In this document: positions 21,356-30,664 of the stretch, in pieces | Numbering within the stretch: the first letter of the stretch is position 1 | How the letters are laid out: every line of letters starts with the position of its first letter | NCBI GenBank assembly: GCA_013306675.1 | Contig: JABLUY010000006.1 | Coordinates: 1 to 64,000 of the forward strand | Length of the DNA: 64,000 bases | Source of the DNA: Thraustochytrium sp. TN22 | Taxonomy: Eukaryota > Sar > Bigyra > Thraustochytrida > Thraustochytriidae | Reading direction: 5' to 3' | Program-made: the position numbers and the translations under genes | The notes under the pieces: model-generated | What the model saw: the letters and a program-made list of their open reading frames with translations, nothing else | The model's database searches: none | Told to the model about the DNA's origin: nothing

Positions 21356-21689
21356 GAGGACAATCGCCGACCAGTCGTACGCGAAGAGATGGTAAGCGAG
21401 ATTCGCAGGTGCCGGCTGGCCGACAATTTGAATGCGCACGTGGGTGTCCCGGCCCGAACGACAGATAAGGCTGGTCGACCGACATCGGCCGGGCAAAAGA
21501 AGTACGGCAAGCCGCGCGTAGCCGGCAGCCTCAGCGGCGCAGAACAGTTGGCCTCCGCGAACGGTGACAGCATGCCGGGCACTTCAAGAATCGCGATTCT
21601 TGTTCATAGGCAGAGGTGAAAAAGAGTACTGAAAAAGTATTGAAAAAGACAGGCGTACTTGAAACAAATTCAGGGTAAGGACATCATGG

Positions 21690-22498
21690 TCAGATCATGA
21701 AGCGGTCGAGCTCCGGATGCAGCTTGCCCTTGACAAAGTAGCGGACGAGCCAAATCTCGGATCCGCTCAAAATCTTGTGGCGATCGTCCACGGACTGGTC
21801 ACAGAGCACGTAAATGTGCTTGTGGAGGCCGAGGGGCCACGAGCCGGTGAGGGAGCCCTTGGTCTTGCGCGTGTTGGACTTGGAGCCCGGGCGTGCGCAG
21901 AGCGCGTAATAGAAGCTCTTGATCACCGGGCGCTCCATCTGAGTGAGACCGGAGACCCGCTTGGCGAGGGCATGGGCAACCTGGATGGTGCGCGGGTTGA
22001 CGTGCTTGCCGTCGACGGCGGACTCCTGCAGAGGCTTGGAGCAGTCGAGCATGCAGTGCGCGTTGCCCTGGTCACACCAAAAGGTGGTCTCGCCGGACTC
22101 GAGCTTCTGGTCGCAGAAGGAGTCGTAGCGACGGCGGTCCTTGAGCGGAACCGAGGAGCTCATGACGAAGGTCTTGTCGGGCTGCACAAAGCGAATGCGG
22201 TCGACCCGCGGCTCGGGCAGCGTCGCGGCGCGCACGTGCGGCGGCACGAGCTGCACACGGTGGCGCACTTGGTTGCCCTCCGGTTGATCGATCAGCGTGG
22301 CGCCGAGCGCGTGCAGAATGGCGCGGAAGTCGCGCGGGTTGAGGTCGATGGCGTTCGGGTGCACCTCGTGCAGGCTAGTGGGCGGGCGCGTGAGGGCAAG
22401 CGTCTGGGTGAGCGGGTGGGGCTGCGGCTCCGACTGCGGCTGCGGCTCGGGCTGCGGGGCGGCGGTCTCCACACGGCGACGCTTGCACGGAGCCGCCT

Positions 22499-22529
<31 letters not shown>

Positions 22530-23105
22530 CTGAAGCTGGTGCTGCTGAAACGTGTAATAGGCGTGCTGGTGATGGTGCTGCTGGTGCTCGAGCGCGTGCT
22601 GGTGGCTGAGGTGCGCGTGCGGGCGCGCGGCGAAGCCGTACTCGTGACCGTGGGCCGCGGGCGCCTCCATGGGCATGGGCAGCGTCAGCGAGTGCGAGCG
22701 CATGTCGGTGCTGCTGAATAGCGTGGGACGCGGCGCCATCATGGGCTCGGCCTTGACAACGGCCGGCACGTTGGTGAGAGGCGCGGGCGCCACAGGGGCA
22801 CCGGGCTCCATCTTGAGGAAGCGGCCAAAGTACACGTCGCAGTCGGCGTCGAGGCGCTCCAGGCGCATGTTGCCGCTCATGAGGCTGTCATCCGACGCAG
22901 TCTTGCGCAGTTGGGCCTCATCCTTGGGCGAGACGGGCTGCGACGCGCAGGTGGTGGTCTCGCTCTCGCTGAGCAGGTCGTCCTCCGCGTTCCACGGCAT
23001 CAGATTATCGCTCGAGGCCCACCACGCGTCGCTCTCGTCGAGCGTGGCGTCCTGCACCGCGGCCCACTCGGCGTCCCACGGCACGCTGGCGTCCACCTGC
23101 TGCAT
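21690..23105 (-). CDS. Paralogue 2 of the undescribed family
   Basis: 471 residues, starting MQQVDASVPWDAEW. The N-terminus is acidic and Trp-containing (activation-like). Then come a His/Gln-rich region near 155-205 and a basic CKRRRVE motif that looks like a nuclear signal. The shared domain spans about 254-468 and ends close to the C-terminus. Hallmarks: LNPRDF, MSSSVPLKDRRRYD, WCDQGNAH, HVNPRTIQVAHA, FYYALCAR, LGLHKHIYVLCDQ and IWLVRYFVKG. It is the shortest of the three and so best shows the minimal protein: acidic head, Q/H linker, basic cluster, domain. Function unknown. Confidence 0.88.
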
Positions 23106-26100
23106 CTTGCCTATCCTCCGGCCGGGGCGCTGCGTTCCGCCGATCCTTTCGTGTCTGTCTGTCTGCCTGTCTGCCTGCCTGCCTCTGCAGTCCCGGCTTC
23201 TCTGCTCCAGGCGGAGAGTTAGCCGCCGGCGGGTGCAGGCGAGGTCGTTTGGTCTTTGCTGGCCTGGCCGGGCCGGGCCGGGCCGGGCCGGCGCCGCGAC
23301 TCGCTCGCGCCCCTACGCGCGCTCGACTCAGCGCAAGCGCACCTGGGAGCCGGGTTGTGACGGCGGCGGCGCGGGAGAGAGGCCGGTCTGCCTGTCGGCG
23401 CGGGCGGGGCGGGGCGCGGCGCGCCTCGCCTCTCTACCTGCTCTCGCCGGTCGACCCTGATGCTCACAGCGCCGACGCGCGCGGGCGCCCGGCGCGTTCG
23501 CGTGCGTGGCACGGGGCGGCGCGGGGCGGAAGGCTCGTAGGCTGCGGCGCGGCGCGGGGCGGCGCAGCGGGCGCAGCACGGCACGTCGGTGCTAGGCTTG
23601 GACTCGCCTGGCTTGGATTGGCTTGGATTGGCTTGGCTTGGCTTGGCTGACTGCTCGCTCGCTCGCTCGCTCGCTCCCGACCGACCGATCGATCGATCGC
23701 GGTTTGGGCGCGGCGGCGCCGCGGCGCGGCGCTCGGTGCTTCCGCGGGCGGCGCCCCGTGGCGCGGCGTTCCGTGCTGGAGCCCCGCAGCGCCCGCAGCC
23801 TCCCCACGACGGCCAGTGCCCGCCGGCGACGCCCAAAGCTACACTGCTCGTGTAGCCTTGTTGCCCCCAACGCTGGGTGCGTCGGTTTGGATTCGGTAGC
23901 GCGGATGGCGCGGCGGCGAGGCTCAGGCCGCGGCGGATGGCTGCCGCCCCCTGCACACAGCGAGACCAGCCCATGGAGGCGGTGGGGAGCGCAGCGCTGT
24001 TTCGTTGCAGATACGGTGTAGCTGCGGGAGGCTTGAGCACCAGCGCCGACGGACAGCCGAGGACTCGCAGCGACGAGCGCAGACAGGCCGGAAAGCGCGT
24101 GGCCCGTCGCGTTGAGCGCTCTGTCGCTGCGACGCAGCCGCAGGAGGCTAGGGAGCTACCTGCGCCGCCGCCGCGCCAGCGCAGCTCGCGGGCGTCGAGA
24201 GAGAGCGAGCGAGCAAGCGAGCGAGCGAGCGAGCGAGCAAGCAAGCGAGCCTGTCTGCAGCCACCCACTGGCCGGCAATCGGAGCACCAGCCCACGACCT
24301 CCGAGACAGTAAAAAAGAAAAAGCAAGGCTCGCCAAGGTGGACTGACGTGTGCCTGACGCCAGTGGCAGGCGGGCAGTCGTCAGACGCTGGCCGCTGGCC
24401 GTGCTGCGTTCAAGGGGGCTCGTGCGTGCGTGCCCCCGGCAGGCTGCTAGCTCGAAGTCTTATTAGGCACGGCTCGCGCTTGTGGCGTGGGCTTATTCGC
24501 ATGCCGAGAGCGGGCGACGCTGAGCGTGCGCGCGGGCCGCCGCGCGAGCGTTAACTTAGCCCGGTGGCAGGCCTGCCAGCTATGCTATCAGCCTGCCGGT
24601 CGCCAACGAGTGCAGCCTGAGCCTGCCCTCGGCCAGCTTGGAGGCAGGCGAAGGCCCAGACTCCGCGCGCCTGTCGGTACTGTCTGCGAACGGGGTTAAT
24701 AACTGTCTTACACAGCGGACGAGCGCGGGAAAGAGCGACCTGCGAAAGGAGGCAAGCGCGGAGCGCCGTGCAGGCGCCCCGACGGATGCCACACAGCACA
24801 GTGCAGCCGCCAGCATCGTGCTGCGTTGGACGGCCCACGGAGTGGATTGAGCAAGCGTAGTTGAAGTCGCCTTCCTCTGGTCCTTGAGGGTGCCGCGCTG
24901 ACGGCAGGTAGGGTAGCGCACGCCTTAGCAAGACGCTTCGGCCGGCTAGCGAGGATGCGCAGCAGGCGCGACGTCTAAGACTCGCCCTGTCGCCAACCAT
25001 CAGCGCCTCAGGCTGCAAGCGGCAAAGCCCAGGTAGCGGCTGGCCCTCCACGCTGGGCCCACAGCGGGGCGTACGCCACAGTGTATCACAGTGTAGTTTG
25101 TGCTGGAGCCGTATCGACCGACGGCGGCGCTCACCTCGCGCCCGCGCCTAGGGGCGCCTAGGGCGCCCTAGGCGGCGTAGGGGCGGCGCGGGGCGGGTCC
25201 AGCACGAGGACGCGCAGCGCGGGAGCTGCTGGCAGCTGCAGCTGAGCTGGCTGCCGTGGCTTGCGCAACGACGCAGGCGGCCGCGGCCTGTGAGGCCGCG
25301 CAGGTCGGGGCCGTCCGTCTCGTCCGGGTCTGGGTGTTGATGATTGATTGGTTGGCGGGCCGTCGGCCAGCGCGCAAGCAAGGCAGGCTCAGAGGCCCGC
25401 GCAGGCCCGGCTGGTCGCCGGCCGCCTCCGCTGCAGCTCCGTCCGTGCGGTGCCAGTGCCGGTTGCGGGCGCGCGTACAATGGCTGGCGGCCAGGCGAGG
25501 CGGGCCGTGGACCCTGTGTAGGCGGGCCTGCAGCTTGCGGCCCGCCGCTCCTGCGGATTTGGGGGGGTTGGGGACGAGCTGGAGGAGGCGGCGAAAAGTT
25601 CGCGGCGGCGGGGGAGCACGCGAACCAAGGCCGGGCTGAGCCCAGGACAAGAATGTCCGGAGGTTGCTTGGTCCCGCGGTGGCTGGCGCCTTCGTACTGG
25701 ATCCGCGCATTCTGCGCCGGCTTAGTGCGGGCGCCCTCTGGTTGATTTTGATCCGACGGCCAGAGTGGGAGCGAGAGGTGGGGCGCACGGCGCGCGGTAA
25801 CGCCAGGCGGGAGCGGAGCGGCGGCGGCGCAAAAGCGCACAAGCGCGCACAAGCCACAAGCGCAAAAGGAGCACGGACCAGCAGACCAGGGCGGCTGCGG
25901 CGCGGCGATTCGCGGTTCACGAGCGCAAAATTCCGGCCAGGCCTGGCGCGCGCTGGCGCCAGCCCAAACTGCAGCCTGGCTGCCTGCCACCAGCTGGGTT
26001 CACTGCCTCCGAAAGCCCGCGCTGACGGCACGTGCAGACCTGGGAGGTGTGGCGCTGGGAGGCAGCCGAGACGCCCTGCAGTGGACAACGCGCGCGAGAG

Positions 26101-26440
26101 CTTCAAAGCTGCACTACCCAGGCGACGTCCTTGCCGGTGGCCAGTGGCAGTGGACGCTTGGATTTACCTACCCTACCTACTACATTCGTGTGCGCGCGCA
26201 GCAGCGCGCGCTGCGAGTGGAAGCTGCTCGCACGCGCACCGGCAGTGCCAGTGGGGCCTGGTCTCCAACTTCGAAGTCCGGGGGTTGGATGGAGTCGTCG
26301 CGAAAAACGGACACAAGCGCACGCACACGCTTCAACCGTGGGATGGAGAGTAACATGGTCAATTTGATTCCATTGCAAACGTAGGGTACTTTTGCCTTTC
26401 TCGGTTCCGTCGCCCTTTTCTCCAGGCCTCCCAAATATCT
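23106..26440. other. 3.3-kb gene-free tract between paralogues 2 and 3
   Basis: No supportable gene. It contains GGCCG and GCTTGGATTG short repeats (23270-23650), a CGCT run near 23655, a GCGA array at 24201-24250 and CCTAGG-rich sequence near 25150. Open frames are compositional. It presumably contains the upstream region of paralogue 2 and the 3' region of paralogue 3. Confidence 0.5.
24201..24250. repeat. GCGA tetranucleotide array
   Basis: About twelve copies of GAGC with GCAA variants; one frame reads as a Ser-Glu-Arg-Ala repeat. Confidence 0.85.
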
Positions 26441-29065
26441 TCACACGTTGGCTGAGAAAGGACGCTTGCGTAAACGCAACGCACGAGGGTCGCGCGGCTT
26501 CGGGGTTTGCGCCTGCGGTGGCGGCGCAAACAGCTGCTGCTGCTGCTGCTGCTGCTGATACTGCTGCTGATACTGCTGCTGATGGTGCTGTTGATGCATC
26601 GCATAAGAGTAGGGCGCATGTTGTTGCCACGGCGGCATGTGCACGAGCTCCTCATGCACGAGCTCCTCATGCGCAAAGGGCTCTTCGATCGTTGGGCTGG
26701 GCGGGTTGGTCTGCTGCGCCGCACCCATCTTGACAAGGGGCGCCAGCGCAGGGTGCAGGGTGCCCTTGACGAAGTAGCGCACGAGCCATACCTGCGCGCC
26801 GTCGAGCACCTTGTGGCGCTGGTCGAAGTTCTGGTCGCACAACACGTAAATGTGCTTGTGCAGGCCCAGAGGCGTGAACGAGTACGCAGACCCGCCGCGC
26901 CGCCGCTTGCGCTTGGCCTCTGCGCCCTCGGCCCCTTGTTGCTGACTGGCCGGCGTGTCCGGACCTGTGCTGTCCGGGGTTGTGGGCTCCGACTCGGCGC
27001 GCGCCCGCGGCGAGTCGGCGCGCGCACACAGCGAGTAGTAAAAGGCCTTGAAGACCGGGATCTCCGACTCCAGGAGCCGCGACACGCGGTTCGCAATCGC
27101 GTGCGCCACCTGGATCGTGCGCGGGTTCACGTTCTTTCCGCCCGCCGAAGGGTCTCGCAGCGGCCGCGCCGTGTCCACCACGCAGTGCGCGTTGCCCTGG
27201 TCGCACCACACGGCCGTGCCCATCTTGGGGATCTCCAGTTCGCTGAAGACGTCAAACGTGCGCCGCGACTTGGGCGACACCTGCGGCGACATCAAGTATG
27301 CAGACTGGTCCGTCACCGCCTCGATGCGCGTGTTAACGAGCGTCGCAGGTAGCTCGTCCCGCGCCAGCGCCTTCACCTTGTGCCGCAACGGCGACGGCTC
27401 CGTCGTGATGGACGCACCCATGGCGCGCAGCAACGCCACGAAGTTGCGCGGGTTTAGCTGCACCTCGCACCCTTCCGGGTACACGAAGGCGCTCGCGCCG
27501 CCCACCGGCCCCGTCACCGCCTCCGAGCGCCAGCTTTCGGATTGCGGCCGCCGCACCAGCGACGCGCGACGCCGGACCAAGCCCGTCCCGCCCACGCCGC
27601 TGCTCGCGCCGAAACCGCCGCCCACCAGCCCGCGTCGCGCACGCGTGCGCGAGAGCGTGTCCGACGACACCGCGCGGCGCATCGGCCGCATCTTCCACCG
27701 CGGCTGCCGCGCGCTCACCGGCGCAGGCATGCCGTCCGACAAGACCGACGACGGCGACTCGCACTCCGTCATACCGTCATTCTCGCTCGACGACGACGAC
27801 GACGACGAGGCCGACGTCTGGACATGCAGATTGCGCAGCTGTGCCTGCTGCCGAAATCGAGCTGGCCCAGGGGGGTAGTACATGGGCGACACGGGGCCCA
27901 TGCAGCTTCGCAATCCGCCGCCCGCGCTCGGCGCTGCCGGCCACATGCTGCCCTGAGCATGTGCATGAGCTTCATGCGGAAGCGGCGGCGGTTGCCGCGG
28001 TACCGTCACAGGCGGAGAATACAGAGGCCGGTGCTGGACTGGGCCTCCGTACGCGTACGGGCTCGGCACGGGCCGCGGCAGCAGCGGCGGCGGATGCGGC
28101 ATATGCTGCTGATGCTGCTGCTGCGAGCTGGACACGGTCAGGTGACTTGACGGCGGCTGCCCATACCCTGCCGGCTCGTGCGCGAGACGCACCTCGCGCA
28201 GATACGAATGCAGATGTTGGTCCGGCCGCTTCGACTCCTCCGACAGACGAGCCACGTACAGCTGCTGCTCTACGGGAATATGCGCGTCGGCGCCGTCCTC
28301 AAAGAGAGTCCCGAGACGCCGGGGAATGTGTTCGTGCTGCTGATGCTGCGCATGCTGCTGGACCGCCAATGTTGGCACAGGGGCGCGCGGCAAAGCGTCG
28401 CGGTGCGCCGACACCGTCGTCACGGCCGACGCTGCGGGTGGAGCAGACCCATCGAGATTCCAGTCTACCATGTCACCGCTCAGCATGTCAAGGCACTTGT
28501 CACTCTCGGCGAATTCTTCGAAGGCAGCCTGAGCGGCGCCCCTGCGTCCCTGCACCCAGTCGTCTGAAGGCTCCGTGGTGAAGGCGTGCTGCTGCTGCTG
28601 TTGATGCTCTTGGAGTTGCTGTTGTTGTTGTTGTTGTTGTTGTTGTCGCTGCTGCTGCTGCTGCTGATGATGATGATGTTGCTGCTGCTGATGATGATAA
28701 TGATGATAATGATGTTGGTGGTGATGCGGATAGCCCGGAGGCCTAGGCCAGGCCTCCTCCGGCGTGCCATGGCCGTCTTGCAAGACAGCATGCGAGGACC
28801 CGTACGGGGACGTGTCGAAGTTGTGCTGCAGGTAGCCCGGGTGCGTGTTTACATTGCCGAGGCGCGGCGACTCGCCCTCCTCCACGGCGCCGCGCGCGCC
28901 CTGGGCGCCGTCATCGTCGGCGGATTGGGAGGCGTCCCCGGTGTAATGACTCGGTTCCGCCAGCGCTATGTCATCCTCCTGCAGAAACACCTCCTCCAAA
29001 TACCTGCGCTCCTCCTCGTCGCGGACCTCGTCGCCCTGGTGCCGGCCGGGCGCGCCCCACTGCAT
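26441..29065 (-). CDS. Paralogue 3 of the undescribed family, the largest copy
   Basis: 874 residues from the ATG at 29065 (starts MQWGAPGRHQGDE). The frame extends upstream only through alternative codons and Ala/Arg-rich noise. The N-terminus is acidic, followed by His- and Gln-rich tracts (about 110-160) from CAC/CAG runs, then Pro/Gln-rich disorder. The shared domain starts near 535 (LNPRNF). It keeps WCDQGNAH, NVNPRTIQVAHA, FYYSLCAR, LGLHKHIYVLCDQ and VWLVRYFVKG. It carries a Ser/Pro-rich insertion ending in KRKRRRGG before LGLHKH, at the point where paralogue 1 also has an insert. A further Q/H-rich tail follows the domain, unlike paralogue 2. Likely nuclear (inference). Confidence 0.87.
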   Translation of the reverse strand: MQWGAPGRHQGDEVRDEEERRYLEEVFLQEDDIALAEPSHYTGDASQSADDDGAQGARGAVEEGESPRLGNVNTHPGYLQHNFDTSPYGSSHAVLQDGHGTPEEAWPRPPGYPHHHQHHYHHYHHQQQQHHHHQQQQQQRQQQQQQQQQQLQEHQQQQQHAFTTEPSDDWVQGRRGAAQAAFEEFAESDKCLDMLSGDMVDWNLDGSAPPAASAVTTVSAHRDALPRAPVPTLAVQQHAQHQQHEHIPRRLGTLFEDGADAHIPVEQQLYVARLSEESKRPDQHLHSYLREVRLAHEPAGYGQPPSSHLTVSSSQQQHQQHMPHPPPLLPRPVPSPYAYGGPVQHRPLYSPPVTVPRQPPPLPHEAHAHAQGSMWPAAPSAGGGLRSCMGPVSPMYYPPGPARFRQQAQLRNLHVQTSASSSSSSSSENDGMTECESPSSVLSDGMPAPVSARQPRWKMRPMRRAVSSDTLSRTRARRGLVGGGFGASSGVGGTGLVRRRASLVRRPQSESWRSEAVTGPVGGASAFVYPEGCEVQLNPRNFVALLRAMGASITTEPSPLRHKVKALARDELPATLVNTRIEAVTDQSAYLMSPQVSPKSRRTFDVFSELEIPKMGTAVWCDQGNAHCVVDTARPLRDPSAGGKNVNPRTIQVAHAIANRVSRLLESEIPVFKAFYYSLCARADSPRARAESEPTTPDSTGPDTPASQQQGAEGAEAKRKRRRGGSAYSFTPLGLHKHIYVLCDQNFDQRHKVLDGAQVWLVRYFVKGTLHPALAPLVKMGAAQQTNPPSPTIEEPFAHEELVHEELVHMPPWQQHAPYSYAMHQQHHQQQYQQQYQQQQQQQQLFAPPPQAQTPKPRDPRALRLRKRPFSANV

Positions 29066-29866
29066 CGCGCTCGCGGTCTGCCTTCGCCTGCCAGTGCTCG
29101 CACGCACGACGGGCAGCGCTGACTGACTGGCCCAACAACGCGGTCCGCTCGCCCGCCGCGTGCTCGCTCTCGCTCCCGCCCCCCCCCCCCGCGCGAGTCT
29201 CCCGCCTGCGGCCGCGCTGGGCCGGGCGGGCGCAGCGCAGGCGCTCCGCCCGGCGGCGCGCCCGCTCTGCCGGTCAGCCGCGCCGCGCCGCGCCGCGCCG
29301 CGCGCCGCCGCGCACGCCGAGGGTTTGCTTGCCCGCCTTAGAGACTGGATGTAGGCAGGCAGGCAGGCAGGCAGGGCGGCCTCGCGAGCGGCGTGCTGCT
29401 CCACAGTGTAGGGGGCTGTGTCGAGCCGAAAGTGGAATCGCCTGGGCTCTTGAAGCAGGCGAGAGGGTAGATAATCCGCTCCGAGGAGGTAGAGCACCAC
29501 AGTCCGTAGCAGCGGGTGGTTGGCACGAGCCGAGGGGTTCGCGGGATCGGCGCCGGGCTGGAGCGCGGGTACGAGCGTGGTGGCCCCGGCGGTGAGGCGG
29601 GAAGACTTTTTTTTTTAACACCTGCCGATCCTGACCCGGCTGGCAGGAATGAGACACGCCGACACGGCAGTGAGGGAAGGACCCGAGGCGGCTGGGCGCG
29701 GCAAGGGAGGCAGGCAGGAAGGGGCAGTGGTGGCTACAACACGAGGATCAATCATTTTGCGCTCAGGGTGGATATTCTAAAATCGATGGTGGCGGCAGAG
29801 GCAGGTTGGTCTCAGGGAAGTTATGTACAACAAGGGCAGGCTTTACTTCAGACGGCAGCTCAAAAT
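29066..29866. other. Upstream region of paralogue 3; no gene seen
   Basis: GC-rich sequence with a GCCGC run (29278-29310), a GGCAG run (29354-29376) and a short poly-T (29609-29617). No domain-bearing frame. It probably holds the paralogue 3 promoter and the CENP-W 3' end. Confidence 0.5.
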
Positions 29867-30380
29867 CTAGCCGCGGAACTCACGAAGGACACGCTGCGCG
29901 GAGAGGCGGTGAGTACATACACAAAACTCAAGGTCAGTCACTCGCGATGTCAAGCTTGCAATGTCAAGCAAGATAACGAACGCCCAGCCCAGCCCAGCCC
30001 AGCCCACTGCGCAAGCAAGGCGAGGCAGCACAGCAAGGCACTCAGCCGCACTGCCGCTACGCTAGCGAGCAAGAGCCCCTCCACGTACCAGGGCAGCCTC
30101 GTTGACGTCCTCCTCCTCCACCTTTGAGCGGCCGGCGCGCGCCGCCTCCGCTGCGGCCTCTTCCGCGAGGCGCCGCATGAACATGAGATAATCCACGTAG
30201 AGCTGCGCCGTCGCCGATCCATCCCATCCCCATCCATCCGAACCGTTCGTCAGCCTCCGGCCCATCTAAGTCTGCCCCATGCTCGCCACGCACCATCAGG
30301 TCCACGCCCTCGCCCACGCGCAGCGTCGGCTCGTGGTGGCGCAGCAGCTTGCGCACGGCCGCGCGCGGCGGCTTGGCCAT
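29867..30380 (-). CDS. CENPW: Centromere protein W (CENP-W), three exons
   Basis: Histone-fold kinetochore protein; CENP-W pairs with CENP-T in the inner kinetochore. Exons on the minus strand: 30380-30294 (29 codons), 30202-30089 (38 codons), 29893-29867 (8 codons plus stop), giving 75 residues against about 88 in human. Both introns are GT-AG and phase 0 (91 nt starting GTGCGT; 195 nt starting GTACGT). Recalled human landmarks match in order. PRAAVRKLLRHHEPTLRVG corresponds to PRGFLKRVFKRKKPQLRLE. LMFMRRLAEEA corresponds to LLFVHRLAEES. EEEDVNEAALRVLREFRG corresponds to NKEHVLAAAKVILKKSRG, which supports the second junction, because read-through would end in unrelated residues. Another in-frame ATG lies at 30443, but homology starts at 30380. 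The gene is divergent from PIBF1. Confidence 0.85.
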
Positions 30381-30664
30381 GCCGGCCCGCCGCTCGCGCG
30401 GGACGAGCCTCGCGCTCGCGCGCGCGCGCGCCTCGCCGGTCAATCGCGCTCGCGCCGCTCTGCTGCCGCCGCTGCCGCCGCTGCCGCCGCTGCCGCGCGC
30501 GCGAGGGCCGATGCGCGTCTGCGCGCCGCCCGCGCGCGCGCCGGCGAGCCGAGCCCACCACCGGCAGAAGGAGCCTCGGCGTCGGTTTTTCCCATGGCGA
30601 CGCGGCGCGCGCGCCGGGCGGCGGCGGCGCGGCAGAGCGGCGCGGCGCGGCGCGGCGCGGCGCG
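30381..30664. promoter_or_regulatory. Probable bidirectional promoter, CENP-W / PIBF1
   Basis: Only 284 bp separate the two divergent start codons. The interval is GC-rich with a GCCGCT run (30466-30495) and no TATA-like element. A shared promoter is inferred from the spacing alone. Confidence 0.4.

Noticed and set aside
21007-21582. Frames made of Ser-His-Arg-Ile-Ala or Met-Arg-Cys-Asp-Ala repeats
   Set aside because: Produced by the CGCAT satellite, which has no stop codon in any frame.
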